NCBI RefSeq assembly: GCF_018603435.1
Contig: NZ_CP075682.1
Location: forward strand, 1,488,001 to 1,552,000
Origin: Chryseobacterium sp. ZHDP1
GTDB lineage: Bacteria; Bacteroidota; Bacteroidia; Flavobacteriales; Weeksellaceae
Reading direction: 5' to 3'
DNA: 64,000 nucleotides
The notes below the pieces were generated by a model, which was given only the letters and a program-made list of their open reading frames with translations, did no database searches and had not been told where the DNA came from. The translations under genes and the position numbers were made by a program. Of this stretch, positions 57,079 through 64,000 are shown piece by piece (within the stretch, counting starts at the first letter, position 1; every line of letters begins with the position of its first letter).

Positions 57079-57846
57079 ATGAAGTTGAAATTTTTAGGAA
57101 CAGGAACTTCGCAGGGTGTTCCTGTTATTGGCTGCACTTGTGAAGTGTGTACTTCAGGTAATCCCAAAGACAGTCGGCTCCGCTCTTCTGTAATGATAAC
57201 GACCGATGAAGACAAAAAAATCCTTATCGACTGCGGACCCGATTTCAGGCAGCAAATGCTTACCAATCAGGAAGATCGTGTAGATATTACATTGCTTACT
57301 CATGAACATAATGATCATGTTATCGGTCTGGATGATATGCGTCCTCTTATTTTCAAAACCGGAAAAGATATCCCTTTATACTGCTCTTCCAGAGTTGCCA
57401 ACGAGGTAAAAAATCGTTTTCCTTATGCTTTTGCAGATGAAAAATATCCCGGAGCTCCGGCTTTTGAACTTCATGAAATTGAAAACAGAACTTTCACAGT
57501 TTTAGATACTGAAATTACACCCGTTGAAGTCATTCATTTTAAAATTCCCGTTTTCGGTTATAAGTTTAAAAAGCTGGCTTATATAACGGATGCCGGATTT
57601 ATTTCTGAAACAGAAAAAGAAAAATTAAAAAATCTTGATGTTTTGATTTTAAACTGCATCCGGAAGTCTGATCCACATCCTGCCCATTTTATTTTGCCGG
57701 ATGTTATTAAATTATTTGAAGAACTGAAACCCGAAAAATTATTTTTAACGCACATCAGTCATCATTTAGGATTGCATGATGTTGAAGATAAACAGCTTCC
57801 ATCCGGAATGCACCTTGCCTACGACGGTCTGGAGATTATTTTTTAA
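57079..57846 (+). CDS. MBL-fold metallohydrolase, PhnP-like
   Basis: 255 residues. LKFLGTGTSQGVPVIGCTCE is the conserved first strand, LLTHEHNDHVIGLDDMRPL the metal motif (H-x-H-x-D-H), DLHEIENRTFTVLDTEI then HFKIPVFGYKFKKLAYITDA, and LTHISHHLGLHDVE the last His. This belongs to the PhnP/ RNase-Z-like lineage (phosphodiesterase of cyclic phosphates). A Cys pair CTCEVCT near the start may bind an extra metal, as in PhnP. The exact substrate is unknown. Confidence 0.88.
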   Translation: MKLKFLGTGTSQGVPVIGCTCEVCTSGNPKDSRLRSSVMITTDEDKKILIDCGPDFRQQMLTNQEDRVDITLLTHEHNDHVIGLDDMRPLIFKTGKDIPLYCSSRVANEVKNRFPYAFADEKYPGAPAFELHEIENRTFTVLDTEITPVEVIHFKIPVFGYKFKKLAYITDAGFISETEKEKLKNLDVLILNCIRKSDPHPAHFILPDVIKLFEELKPEKLFLTHISHHLGLHDVEDKQLPSGMHLAYDGLEIIF

Positions 57847-57864
57847 AATTTTTCTTCAAAAAAC

Positions 57865-57895
57865 TTTGGAAAATAAAGAAAAGTTTCTATATTTG
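57865..57895 (+). promoter_or_regulatory. Promoter of tRNA-Leu
   Basis: TTTG (57865-57868) and TATATTTG (57888-57895) with 19 bases between, the exact Bacteroidota consensus. It begins in the 3' end of the preceding gene region. Confidence 0.85.
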
Positions 57896-57925
57896 CACAC
57901 CGATTCAAAACAAGGTAACACACTT

Positions 57926-58005
57926 GCCCAGGTGGCGGAATTGGTAGACGCGCTGGTCTCAAACACCAGTTCTTAGGAGTACCGGTTCGATCCCGGTCCT
58001 GGGTA
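57926..58005 (+). tRNA. tRNA-Leu (CAA)
   Basis: Acceptor GCCCAGG (57926-57932) with CCTGGGT; anticodon stem CTGGT with ACCAG around CTCAAAC, giving the anticodon CAA (Leu, UUG codon). The variable arm is short for a type II tRNA (about a dozen bases) but contains a mini-stem; T arm CCGGTTCGATCCCGG is intact. CCA is not encoded. Its own promoter and terminator flank it. Confidence 0.95.
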
Positions 58006-58010
58006 CAAAA

Positions 58011-58050
58011 AACCTCTGAAATCATTTGATTTTCAGAGGTTTTTATTTTT
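58011..58050 (+). terminator. Terminator of tRNA-Leu
   Basis: AACCTCTGAAA and TTTCAGAGGTT with an AT loop, followed by TTTATTTTTT. Confidence 0.88.
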
Positions 58051-58140
58051 TAGGGTGGTTTTTATATATCTGAATTTAAACTATTTAAAATAAACTTTTG
58101 ATACTTAAAAAATAGTCCTTTACAGGGTAAAAAACTATAA

Positions 58141-58884
58141 TTATTGAATATCTATTCCACCTGTACAATTATGAAAATAATTACCCGAAAATAAAATTGG
58201 ATTCCGAAAAATTTTATTGTTAATTAACAATTGATTTTCCTTAAGTTTAAAATTATTTCCTTTATAAAAAAACTCGCCTCTTTTAAAATAAATTTTATTA
58301 GGTACTTCAAAAACAATATCAATAAAAATTTTTCCAGATGCTTGTCTAATAATTAAACGGTTTGCAGTGTACTCAATATCCCAAACGTCGATATTATAAA
58401 TAACATTATTATTTTCAACTTTTAATAAAACATTATCATTTTCATCACATAATAATATATCTAAAAAAAACTCATTATTATTCAACGAAACTTTAATAAT
58501 AGGCTGACCCAAAACCTTTAATGGAATATTAAAAATTCCATGACCGTCATCTATAATTTCAAATGTAGATCCGCCAATTAAAATTATAGCACTATTTCCA
58601 AAATAATTTAAAAATTCTGGTTTTGTATAACTATTTCTTCGATTATAAGGATCTTTATTATTTTCTTCAATAACTAATGGAGAAAGTAGCTTTCTAGTTT
58701 TCAAACTGTGATGCATTGGACATAATAAAGTAATTTCTTCAGAAATATGTCTTTTAACGATGGCATATTCTTTCATATGTTCATATTCATAAATAGGGCA
58801 ACCACAAACTACACAACCAAAACCACATCTTTGTCTAACTTCTCTTTTAACCTCATTTGGAATAGCTGGTCTTTGATATTTCAT
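58141..58884 (-). CDS. HNH endonuclease-domain protein
   Basis: About 247 residues from ATG at 58884 (a TTG six codons upstream is open). The N-terminal 70 residues hold a zinc-linked HNH-type nuclease: REVRQRCGFGCVVCGCPIYE with Cys pairs, a YEHMKEYA His and EITLLCPMHHSLKTRKLL with the Cys and His pairs. The C-terminal 170 residues are beta-rich and AT-rich (NNNEFFLDILLCDENDN; NRLIIRQASGKIFIDIVFE), of unknown function. No restriction/modification neighbour. It sits immediately after tRNA-Leu, a common integration site, and its composition is unusual, so it was probably acquired. Confidence 0.78.
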   Translation of the reverse strand: MKYQRPAIPNEVKREVRQRCGFGCVVCGCPIYEYEHMKEYAIVKRHISEEITLLCPMHHSLKTRKLLSPLVIEENNKDPYNRRNSYTKPEFLNYFGNSAIILIGGSTFEIIDDGHGIFNIPLKVLGQPIIKVSLNNNEFFLDILLCDENDNVLLKVENNNVIYNIDVWDIEYTANRLIIRQASGKIFIDIVFEVPNKIYFKRGEFFYKGNNFKLKENQLLINNKIFRNPILFSGNYFHNCTGGIDIQ

Positions 58885-58996
58885 TTTATTAAGTTTTTTC
58901 AAATATATTAATAACCTTTTTATTGTTTTATAAATATCAAAGTAATTTTACAATAATCAATTCAAAGTCAAATAATAATCTTCAATCCTAAACAGC

Positions 58997-59033
58997 AAAA
59001 GAGCCTGCCCTAATCTCAGGGCAAACTCTTTTT
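58997..59033. terminator. Bidirectional terminator
   Basis: AAAGAG-CCT-GCCCT and AGGGC-AAA-CTCTTTTT around AATCTC, with T-rich end; located between minus-strand genes. Confidence 0.75.
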
Positions 59034-59100
59034 ATTAAAATCTAAAAAAACTTATCTTATATTAAAGTTAGGTTCGGGTAAATTAAAATAACGGTATGTG

Positions 59101-59358
59101 TTATAATTGTGCTAAAACATCATTATTTTCAGTCTCTTCCATAATATAAGGATCTTCATGTTTTGAAAATTCTTCAAACAATTCGTATCTGGGTTTTGAG
59201 AGTGAACTTAGAAATGTAATGGTTGTGCGGTTTCCGTTTTCATCTACTTTTACAACAATAGAAGTACAGCAGGGGGAAGCGTTGAAATAATTTTCAAACC
59301 TTCTGCCGCATTTAAAGCATTCGGTAATAATGATTTCTTCTGTCTCGAAATTTTCCAT
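59101..59358 (-). CDS. Small zinc-ribbon-like protein
   Basis: 85 residues. ITECFKCGRRFENYFNASPC followed by C gives a C-x2-C ... CC arrangement that could bind zinc, in the first 30 residues; the rest is acidic and helical (LFEEFSKHEDPYIMEETENN). No family recognised. Confidence 0.6.
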   Translation of the reverse strand: MENFETEEIIITECFKCGRRFENYFNASPCCTSIVVKVDENGNRTTITFLSSLSKPRYELFEEFSKHEDPYIMEETENNDVLAQL

Positions 59359-59449
59359 GGTAATTGTGTGTTTTTTATTAAAAGCTCGTTTTAGGAGCTA
59401 AATATATTTTTTCATCAGTCAGTTGTGTTTTCAGAATTCAAATATACGT

Positions 59450-59674
59450 CTAATTCTCTACCTGTACCTTATTGAACAAAGAAACTTTGTAAAGTGCATC
59501 AATAACATCTTCGTCATTCACCTTCCTGTTTTTTACTTTTCTAATGTAATCGGGATCTCTGGATTTCTTAAGAATTATGTTCACAGAACCCGTGTAGCGC
59601 GTCGGTAACCATTTATCAATAAAATCAAATCGTTCATTGATGGTGTTCTGATAGGGATATATCAATTTGCTCAT
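59450..59674 (-). CDS. Small unrecognised protein
   Basis: 74 residues, basic at the centre (LKKSRDPDYIRKVKNRKVND) and without Cys. Reads MSKLIYPYQNTINERFDFID at the start. No family recognised. Divergent from the XRE gene at 59834 with a 160-base AT-rich gap. Confidence 0.5.
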   Translation of the reverse strand: MSKLIYPYQNTINERFDFIDKWLPTRYTGSVNIILKKSRDPDYIRKVKNRKVNDEDVIDALYKVSLFNKVQVEN

Positions 59675-59833
59675 ACAAATAAATATTTTTGTTTAACCTT
59701 TTTTCGTAATTTTGTGTTTATCTCTCCGAGATAATTATAAAACAAATATACAACTATATATTTAAAAACAATAATTAATTGAAATTTTAACAATTAATTA
59801 TTAAATAAAATTAAAAAGAAGAAATTATTCGAT

Positions 59834-60133
59834 ATGAAAATTCACGAAAAGATACGCGAGTACAGCAAATCAAAAGGAGAAACTTTAAGAGAAATAGCCG
59901 AAGAATACGGCATGACTCCGCAGGCTATTCAGCTTTATTTTTCAGGAAAAAATGCAATTCCACTCAATTTTCTGGTTTGGTATCTGGAAAAACATCCGGA
60001 TCTGGATCTTTATGCTCTTTTTGACAAGAACAGAGAAAGCATTGTTTCTGAACCGAAAACACCTTATCATAAAAAAACCAAAAAACAGGAAGTAATAGAC
60101 CAAATTGTTGCGATCCTGCAAAAAGAAATGTAA
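59834..60133 (+). CDS. XRE-type helix-turn-helix regulator
   Basis: 99 residues. A five-helix HTH covers about 5-60: KIREYSKSKGETLREIAEEY is the first helices and GMTPQAIQLYFSGKNAIPLN the recognition helix and following turn. The C-terminal tail is basic (HKKTKKQEVIDQIVAILQKE). Probably a DNA-binding repressor; target unknown, with the divergent 74-residue gene as first candidate. Confidence 0.82.
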   Translation: MKIHEKIREYSKSKGETLREIAEEYGMTPQAIQLYFSGKNAIPLNFLVWYLEKHPDLDLYALFDKNRESIVSEPKTPYHKKTKKQEVIDQIVAILQKEM

Positions 60134-60339
60134 TATCCACAAAAGATTAATTACCTTAATACATCAACCGGAAAATTAAAACAAATAATTTTTCCGGTTT
60201 TATTTTTCTGTAAATGAGAGAAATATCCCTTCTGTGATTCTTTTACTTAATTATAGCAAAATTAGTTGTACTCTTTTTAACAATTTATTTATCTTCGCAC
60301 CTCTGAAATTTAAAAAGTTAGTTGCGCAAAATCACAAAT

Positions 60340-60837
60340 ATGACTATTAATGCTTCTCATAAACTGATTCCCATGACGGATTTTGTCATCGAGTATTATT
60401 CGCATGAAGGATACGCAGATCTTCAGACGCTTAAACTGATGAACAATTACGCCAATCTTTTGAAAAAGGAGCTTACATTGGGAATGTTTGTTCCCGTAGA
60501 TTCTTCGGGCGAAATCCTGAAGGAACCCAGAAACTACGAATCGTGGAAAGCTCTTGAGCATAATTCCAAAAAAAGGAATGATGAAGAAAGTAAGGCTTTC
60601 GAAGATTACAAAATCTATCAGAAAGCCGAAAAAAAATGTCTTTTTGAAGGATTTAAAATTGCCTATAACGGCTATTCCGTCGTGAGAATTGTAGCTTCTT
60701 ACAACACTTCAATTGAACTTTCATTCAACAAAAACGAAAAAACATTCCAAAACTTTAAAGATATTGAATCGCTAACTTCTTTTGATGAAATCTATCTGAA
60801 CAGTTCTGCTTTGAAGAAAATAGGAATTCAGAAATAA
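60340..60837 (+). CDS. Unrecognised cytoplasmic protein
   Basis: About 165 residues from ATG at 60340. It has NASHKLIPMTDFVIEYYSHE, a repeat-free helical middle (EHNSKKRNDEESKAFEDYKI) and KCLFEGFKIAYNGYSVVRIV at the end. A TATCTTCG -7-like box is 43 bases upstream. No family recognised. Confidence 0.55.
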   Translation: MTINASHKLIPMTDFVIEYYSHEGYADLQTLKLMNNYANLLKKELTLGMFVPVDSSGEILKEPRNYESWKALEHNSKKRNDEESKAFEDYKIYQKAEKKCLFEGFKIAYNGYSVVRIVASYNTSIELSFNKNEKTFQNFKDIESLTSFDEIYLNSSALKKIGIQK

Positions 60838-60858
60838 TTATCAGATAAGCATATACAA

Positions 60859-62157
60859 CTACTCTTTTACCGCATTTCCGTACACTTCCAAAGCCCTTTT
60901 TCTGGCAAAAGTATGCTCCACAATCGGTTCTGCATTGATGTCTTTTTCGGAAAGCCATGTTTTGATGTATTTTAAATCTTTATCAAATTTTTTGGTCTGC
61001 TCCGAAGGATTGAAAACCCTGAAATAAGGAGCTGCATCGCAGCCGCATCCTGCAGCCCATTGCCAGTTTCCGTTATTGGAAGACAGCTCGTAGTCCAGAA
61101 GTTTTTCTGCGAAATAGGCTTCTCCCCATCTCCAGTCGATTAAAAGATGTTTGGTAAGAAAACTCGCAACAACCATTCTTACCCTGTTGTGCATAAATCC
61201 CGTTTCGTTTAGCTGTCTCATCCCTGCATCTACAATCGGATAGCCGGTTTTTCCTTCACACCATTTTTTAAATTCCTTTTCATCATTTCTCCATTTAATG
61301 CTATCATATTTTTCTTTAAAAGAATTGTTGACCACTTTCGGGAAATGATATAAAATCTGCATAAAAAATTCTCTCCAGATCAGTTCATTCAGCCAGACTT
61401 CATTGTGTTTTTCTGCAAATTCCACACATTTTCTTACGGAAATGGTTCCGAAACGAAGCGCAATTCCTAAACGCGTTGTATGATCCATTGCCGGAAAATC
61501 TCTGTATTGATTGTAATCATCAATAATCTTTTTTTCCAGTGAAGGTTTTTTAAATTCCAGATCTGTTTTCTCAAAACCTAAATCTTTAAGTGCTAAAAAT
61601 TTGGAAGGCGAATATGTATGAAATTTTGAAAAATCAACTTCCATTTTTTTGAAGGTGACAGACTTGAAATTTTCTTTCCATTTTCTTGAATACGGGGTAT
61701 AAACGGTGTAAGGTTTTCCGTCATTTTTTACCACATCATCCTTTTCGAAAATCACCTGATCTTTAAAATCCTGAAAATTAATATCACTTTTTTTAAGCAG
61801 ATCCTGTATTTCTTCGTCTCTTTTTATTGCCTGCGGTTCATAATCCCTGTTGCAGAAAACAGTATCGATTTCAAAATCTTTAATCAGTTTTTTGAAAGCT
61901 TCAACAGGTTTATCGTGAAAAACGGTTAATCCGCTCTTATGTTTTTTAAGCTCAGTATGAATTTCTTCCAGAGCCTGATAAAAATAATCTACTCTTCTGT
62001 CTGATTTATTTTCAAGCTTATCAAGAATTTCCTTATCGAAAATAAAAACCGGAACTACTTTTAAACCGGCTTCAAGTGCATGAAACAATCCTGTATTATC
62101 TTCCAGCCTGATGTCTCTTCTGAACCAGAAAATATTTACTTTTTCTTTTTTAGACAT
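60859..62157 (-). CDS. phrB: Deoxyribodipyrimidine photo-lyase / cryptochrome
   Basis: 432 residues. The antenna-binding N-domain starts NIFWFRRDIRLEDNTGLFHA, followed by the helical FAD-binding domain: MDHTTRLGIALRFGTISVRK, WLNELIWREFFMQILYHFPK, GYPIVDAGMRQLNETGFMHN and the WQWAAGCGCDAAPYFRVFNP loop, typical of light-dependent CPD photolyase. FAD uses light to split pyrimidine dimers. The GC-GCD replaces the usual STGTD in the FAD loop, a common flavobacterial variation as far as I know. Adjacent genes are unrelated. Confidence 0.93.
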   Translation of the reverse strand: MSKKEKVNIFWFRRDIRLEDNTGLFHALEAGLKVVPVFIFDKEILDKLENKSDRRVDYFYQALEEIHTELKKHKSGLTVFHDKPVEAFKKLIKDFEIDTVFCNRDYEPQAIKRDEEIQDLLKKSDINFQDFKDQVIFEKDDVVKNDGKPYTVYTPYSRKWKENFKSVTFKKMEVDFSKFHTYSPSKFLALKDLGFEKTDLEFKKPSLEKKIIDDYNQYRDFPAMDHTTRLGIALRFGTISVRKCVEFAEKHNEVWLNELIWREFFMQILYHFPKVVNNSFKEKYDSIKWRNDEKEFKKWCEGKTGYPIVDAGMRQLNETGFMHNRVRMVVASFLTKHLLIDWRWGEAYFAEKLLDYELSSNNGNWQWAAGCGCDAAPYFRVFNPSEQTKKFDKDLKYIKTWLSEKDINAEPIVEHTFARKRALEVYGNAVKE

Positions 62158-62235
62158 AATGATTTATTAACCCTGTTTTCTCTACAAAAATCAGACTAAT
62201 TTTTCTAATAGTAAAGAGATTGTATTTAAATTTTT

Positions 62236-62883
62236 TTAATTATAAATCCACATCAGAACAGGCTTTTTAGATTTCTGAAGCATCGGATCTATCTCTTTCA
62301 TCGCATTATTGGATACGGTAGGACAGCCCCAACCTTCAGGAGAACCTTTCGGGAAGACTTCTTCATCGCTCATCAGATTCCAGGAATGAAAAACAATGAA
62401 TCGTTTCAGCGAATTGCTGTTGGTTTTTTCCAGACCGTGCATCAGATATTTTACATGAATTCCCCAGTCGCTGTAACCTCGTCCCTGAATTTTGTATTTG
62501 CCGAGTGATGAAAGATGACTTCCGTCTTCATTGCTGAATTTCGGATGGTCTTTTGATGCGTCACTGCTCCACTGATTATTTCCGCAACCGTGACCAACAA
62601 GATATTTTTTTGAAGCAGAATTTGTTTTAAAATTCCAAACTACCAGTCTTTTCACTCCGGAATGCAGACTCATATCAATCAGAATGCAAAAATCTGTACT
62701 GAACTGATTGGATTTGCAGAATGTAAGTGCTTCTTCGGCTTTCGATTTTGTTTTATTTAAATCAATTTCCGGTTTCTTTTCCTGCTTTGAGATTTCTGAA
62801 ATCTGTGGCTTGATGGTACTTTCCGCTTCCTGTTTGCATGATAACAGGAACAGAAATGCCGTTATCCAACTTAAAAAATTCAC
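62236..62883 (-). CDS. Murein L,D-transpeptidase-like lipoprotein
   Basis: 215 residues with lipobox LFLLSC at about 15-20, so outer-surface or periplasmic lipoprotein. After a Lys/Glu-rich linker, a catalytic domain has FIVFHSWNLMSDEEVFPKGS and EGWGCPTVSNNAMKEID, the His and S/G-x-x-G-C motif of L,D-transpeptidases (YkuD-like family, murein L,D-transpeptidase catalytic domain). Cys is expected to be the nucleophile. Next to the TIGR02117 gene (7 bases), which is a common pairing with other cell-wall proteins; the two may be co-transcribed. Confidence 0.85.
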   Translation of the reverse strand: MNFLSWITAFLFLLSCKQEAESTIKPQISEISKQEKKPEIDLNKTKSKAEEALTFCKSNQFSTDFCILIDMSLHSGVKRLVVWNFKTNSASKKYLVGHGCGNNQWSSDASKDHPKFSNEDGSHLSSLGKYKIQGRGYSDWGIHVKYLMHGLEKTNSNSLKRFIVFHSWNLMSDEEVFPKGSPEGWGCPTVSNNAMKEIDPMLQKSKKPVLMWIYN

Positions 62884-62889
62884 AGAAAC

Positions 62890-63573
62890 CTATTTGTAAT
62901 GTAAGAAGATTCCATAATCTGAAGGCGTCCAGAATGCCGCTTTCTGATCCGCCGCTTTCAGAGCATCATTTGCCCAGGTGTTGCAGGTATTCAGGAAGCT
63001 GTATTTTCCCTGTGCATCATAGAATGCGTCATTACTTCCGTAAACAGCATTTGTAGGAACAAGATTGTAGTTTCCGTTTTGGTCTTTATCAAATTTAGCA
63101 TCTACAAAATCTACCAGTTTTTTATACTGATCCTTGCTGATCATAATTTTTTTACAGTCGTCGCCTTCCTTCATAGTTTTATAGAAAGTACAGTGCATTG
63201 CCGATTCGCTAAGCCAGAAAGCGGCCTTAAAAGCCGTCGAAAACTTAAGATCTGCCCAAGTCGGAGTGTCGAGATAGAATCCTTTATCTCCCCATCCTAC
63301 TCCTACATAATTGTAATCTGTACTTTTGGATTTCGTATTGCTGAACGGGATTTTTGTACTCCAGTCCTGTATCTCATTCTTTACAGGCATTACAATATCC
63401 GTATGAACGCCGTTGGTGTAAATATAAACCGGAATTTCTTTTTTCTGGCCGTCATCCTTCGCAGAAACTTCAATAAAAGGCAGAAAATAACCCAGAGCAA
63501 TATACAAAACCACAATTCCTACAATAATTCCTAAAGCTTTAATGATGAGAAGCAACATCTTTTTCACGTTCAT
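62890..63573 (-). CDS. TIGR02117 (DUF2459) family protein
   Basis: 227 residues. One membrane helix at the N-terminus (LLIIKALGIIVGIVVLYIAL), then a periplasmic domain with PVYIYTNGVHTDIVMPVKNE, the NYVGVGWGDKGFYLDTPTWAD signature, and SFLNTCNTWANDALKAAD. Family function is unknown; often near wall enzymes. Followed on the same strand by the transpeptidase-like gene. Confidence 0.9.
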   Translation of the reverse strand: MNVKKMLLLIIKALGIIVGIVVLYIALGYFLPFIEVSAKDDGQKKEIPVYIYTNGVHTDIVMPVKNEIQDWSTKIPFSNTKSKSTDYNYVGVGWGDKGFYLDTPTWADLKFSTAFKAAFWLSESAMHCTFYKTMKEGDDCKKIMISKDQYKKLVDFVDAKFDKDQNGNYNLVPTNAVYGSNDAFYDAQGKYSFLNTCNTWANDALKAADQKAAFWTPSDYGIFLHYK

Positions 63574-63622
63574 GTCTTATTTAAGTTAATGAAAATTTAA
63601 TTATTAATTTTTCGTAAAAGTA

Positions 63623-63653
63623 TTTGTTTTGATCGGAATTTTCGCTAAATTTA
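63623..63653 (+). promoter_or_regulatory. Promoter of the 26-residue peptide gene
   Basis: TTTG (63623-63626) and TAAATTTA (63646-63653, one base off TAnnTTTG) separated by 19 bases, 20 bases before the ATG. Confidence 0.7.
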
Positions 63654-63673
63654 AGTACCAAATATTAAAAAAT

Positions 63674-63754
63674 ATGCACAAAAACACGAAATCAAACAAA
63701 AGATTCAAAGTAAGAGTAAAAGTAGCCCCAAAAAGAATACAGAAAAAACGCTGA
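63674..63754 (+). CDS. Short basic peptide (26 aa)
   Basis: Reads MHKNTKSNKRFKVRVKVAPK then RIQKKR, with 11 Lys/Arg residues in total. It is preceded by a consensus promoter and followed by a hairpin terminator, so a transcript of about 130 bases is expected. Size and charge resemble very small ribosome- or nucleic-acid-associated peptides, but I cannot name a family. Confidence 0.55.
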   Translation: MHKNTKSNKRFKVRVKVAPKRIQKKR

Positions 63755-63768
63755 TTTTTAACAAATTT

Positions 63769-63810
63769 TATTTTCAGAATACATTTTTTTTAGTCTGAAA
63801 ATTTTTTAAA
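63769..63810 (+). terminator. Terminator of the 26-residue peptide gene
   Basis: TTTTCAGA and TCTGAAAA pair across about 15 bases, followed by TTTTTTAAAA. Two further hairpins (TCCTTAAA/TTTAAGGA at 63833 and TCTGGAA/TTCCAGA at 63878) follow in the downstream gap. Confidence 0.7.
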
Positions 63811-63923
63811 ATTCTTACCAGCCATCTTTCCCTCCTTAAAGATCCATTTAAGGAATGGGTGTTCAACCTTCTTACTCTGGAACTTCAACAATTCCAGATA
63901 AGGGTTTATCCGCCAAAATGATT

Positions 63924-64000
63924 TCACTTATTTTGTGAAGATTTTTCCAGAAAATCTATATTTCTTTTCAGTCCGGCAAATTTTGTTCTTTTGACAGGCG
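63924..64000 (-). CDS. C-terminal end of a gene cut by the right edge
   Basis: On the minus strand an open frame reads PVKRTKFAGLKRNIDFLEKS then SQNK and a TGA at 63924-63926. The amphipathic Lys-rich end looks like the last helix of a protein. Only 24 residues are visible, so nothing can be said about function; another frame is open for a similar length. Confidence 0.35.
   Translation of the reverse strand, partial: PVKRTKFAGLKRNIDFLEKSSQNK

Overview
The window comes from a low-GC member of the Bacteroidota, most likely Chryseobacterium or a close relative in the Weeksellaceae. The evidence is the protein families, promoters of the form TTTG-N19-21-TAnnTTTG (seen before purE, rpsO, mgtE, tRNA-Leu and a small ORF near the right edge), weak Shine-Dalgarno sites and many short palindromic intergenic repeats. 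It is chromosomal: housekeeping blocks surround an accessory region at about 22-47 kb.

Left block (1-21.9 kb): an EEP-fold hydrolase cut by the edge, an NTF2-like secreted protein, a VOC protein, a subclass B3 metallo-beta-lactamase with the GOB-type Gln zinc ligand, a TSUP permease with its DUF1634 partner, purK and purE (about 5 kb apart), a Kef-type antiporter, an EamA exporter, L-serine dehydratase, an ammonium channel, two YceI paralogues, glucokinase and a DUF1800/DUF1501 pair with a Tat-like signal.

Accessory block (22-47 kb): an IS256-like element with a zinc-ribbon transposase and visible terminal inverted repeats; then an RNA-repair neighbourhood made of a WYL regulator, a HopJ-domain protein, the RNA ligase RtcB, a tRNA-like gene whose anticodon arm carries about 36 extra bases, a leader with two hairpins sharing an 11-base box with that insertion, a 583-residue protein with a YDLDLS beta-sandwich, the RlaP-type nucleotidyltransferase and an ATP-grasp protein. 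Next come a subtilase/AAA ATPase pair matching the ietAS anti-phage system (here convergent), a MerR/SDR pair, and a second RlaP cluster containing a small protein with archaeo-eukaryotic-primase-like motifs and a frameshifted RlaP. A cold-shock protein, a membrane pYEATS protein, several unrecognised genes, REP-like repeats and a RAYT remnant complete the region.

Right block (47-64 kb): a 21-bp tandem repeat, pnp and rpsO, two tiny GG-leader-like cysteine-rich peptides with a knottin-like spacing, mgtE, a helical-backbone metal receptor, a free-methionine-sulfoxide reductase, a PhnP-like MBL hydrolase, tRNA-Leu(CAA) followed by an AT-rich HNH gene, photolyase, an L,D-transpeptidase-like lipoprotein, a TIGR02117 protein and a 26-residue basic peptide with its own promoter and terminator.

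The most unusual system is the RtcB/RlaP locus: ligase, end-modifying nucleotidyltransferase, probable regulator and an RNA resembling an interrupted tRNA lie together, suggesting RNA damage repair or sensing with a dedicated tRNA-like partner.
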